A DNA stretch of 49,520 nucleotides from an uncultured Caballeronia sp. (GTDB taxonomy: Bacteria > Pseudomonadota > Gammaproteobacteria > Burkholderiales > Burkholderiaceae), in the NCBI GenBank assembly GCA_940588625.1, contig CALNPU010000004.1, positions 1-49,520 of the forward strand, written 5' to 3'. This document shows, piece after piece, positions 48,566-49,520 of the stretch; position 1 is the stretch's first letter; the number at the start of each line of letters is the position of its first letter. A program made the position numbers and the translations under genes. The notes beneath the pieces were generated by a model, which saw nothing but the letters and a program-made list of their open reading frames with translations, ran no database searches and had not been told where the DNA came from.

Positions 48566-49414
48566 CTAAAGCGGTTCACTGGTCAAGGCGGCCATTGATC
48601 GCCCCGGAACACCGGATGCCGCTGTCATTTTCCTCTGCACGCACTGAGCCACGGCTTCCAAACGCCGGTTCTCGTCAAAGCGCTCCGACAGCCAGTCGAC
48701 CAGAGCTCTCAGCCGCGATGACATCTGCCTTCCGGCCAGATACACTAGCGACGGCACCGGCCGCCACGCCGGCAGCACCTCACGCAGTTGCCCCGAAGCA
48801 CAGATAAGGCTCCGCCGCGAGCCGGCTCGGCTGCAATAGCCCAACGCCTTCAATACCCGCCAGCAGGCAACCATGCTCGTCGTCGATCTGCAGAAAACCG
48901 TCGAGCTTCACTTTCGCAAGCTTTCCGGCCTCGTGGAAATCGAATCCCATGCAGTATCCGTTCGAACTTGCCGCGCACACTTGATGCCGACATGGCGCGA
49001 CAGATCGTCAGGCGTAAGCGGCACGCCACGTTGCTTGAGAAAAGCGGGACTCGCGCACGTGACACGCTCGATGTTGCCAAGCCTTCGCGCGATCAAGCCC
49101 GAGTTCGGCAGGTTGCCGAGTTGAATACTGCAATCCACGCCGTCGCTGACGAGGTCCACCGTCCGGCTGCTGACGCCCACGACAAGCTCAATATGCGGAT
49201 GGCACGCGTGAAAATCCGCAATCGATGGCAGCACGACCGCATGTGCAATCGCCCCCGGCATCTCAATACGCAACCGCCCGCGGAAGCTTTCGGAGCGATT
49301 GGATAACGCTGACTCGGTTTCGTCGATATCGGCCAGGATCCGCACACAGCGGTCTATGGTATTGTATGGGATGATGTGCACGAAGGTCCGCATTGCTTCA
49401 ATGCGATCAATCAT
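48566..49414 (-). pseudogene. LysR-family regulator lacking its DNA-binding domain
   Basis: Starts MIDRIEAMRTFVHI and jumps directly to YNTIDRCVRILADIDETESA, so about 50 codons with the winged helix-turn-helix are deleted. The effector domain follows: RGRLRIEMPGAIAHAVVLPS, HIELVVGVSSRTVDLVSDGV, LIARRLGNIERVTCASPAFL. Frameshifts near 48980 and 48870 break the end (KVKLDGFLQIDDEHGCLLAG, REVLPAWRPVPSLVYLAGRQ, LRALVDWLSERFDEN). This is a typical CrgA/DsdC-like LysR of about 300 residues. It cannot bind DNA. Bases 49415-49520 contain no further gene. Confidence 0.85.
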
Positions 49415-49520
49415 CTCGACACCTCCGTCTTAAGTGCAGTTAAAAAAGCGTGTTGTCGATGGCGGTCGGGAGCCGCGCAAATCCGGCGACGTGCGGTTCG
49501 ACGTGATGCCATGAACGCGG

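Overview
The window looks like a chromosomal segment of a Burkholderia-type betaproteobacterium (Burkholderia / Paraburkholderia / Caballeronia group). This rests on high G+C, on near-canonical Burkholderia protein sequences (KdsD, RpoN, HprK, RapZ, Prs, FtsY, RpoH) and on the gene orders kdsD-kdsC-lptC-lptA-lptB-rpoN-hpf-ptsN-hprK-rapZ and lolB-ispE-tRNA-Gln-prs-rplY-pth. The most striking property is decay. About 25 genes are recognisable only as frameshifted, stop-interrupted, internally deleted or truncated relics, which is what a host-restricted lineage undergoing genome erosion looks like (for example a leaf-nodule symbiont of this group). That lifestyle is an inference.

Layout. 1-14,219 is mostly broken accessory sequence: a glyoxalase-fold protein, an AraC regulator, the large helicase Lhr, an NmrA-type oxidoreductase, a ParD/ParE-like toxin-antitoxin pair, a ribose-type ABC transporter (binding protein and permease), a TonB-dependent siderophore receptor still preceded by a Fur-like promoter, a NUDIX hydrolase, a LysE exporter and a KefB-like antiporter. 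Only apt is clearly intact, and a yceI gene appears to be a fusion of two paralogues. 14,401-36,837 is a continuous, almost undamaged housekeeping block: KDO synthesis and LPS export (kdsD, kdsC, lptC, lptA, lptB), sigma-54 and nitrogen-PTS signalling (rpoN, hpf, ptsN, hprK, rapZ), a Lon-domain protein, oxidised-guanine repair (mutY, mutM), a TPR protein, lolB, ispE, tRNA-Gln(UUG), prs, rplY, pth, hisC, a ferredoxin, coaD, rsmD and ftsY. 36,883-42,478 is again decayed (argO, maiA, a fumarylacetoacetase-family gene, ybiB, a long-type leuA, an NTF2-like protein). pagL (with a scrambled signal peptide) and rpoH (preceded by a perfect CIRCE element) follow. 44,571-47,640 is a wrecked cytochrome bo3 oxidase operon, cut off at cyoA by an IS701-type transposase fragment. 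The window ends with a broken methyltransferase and a LysR regulator that has lost its DNA-binding domain.

Taken together, envelope building, translation and nucleotide/cofactor supply are kept, whereas sugar and iron uptake, aromatic/tyrosine catabolism, amino-acid export, an alternative leucine-pathway enzyme and one terminal oxidase are being lost. Inside the preserved block a few genes carry subtle damage that a gene finder would not flag: HprK has Asp in place of the last P-loop glycine, CoaD has a probable frameshifted tail, and Pth has Ser at an active-site aromatic position.
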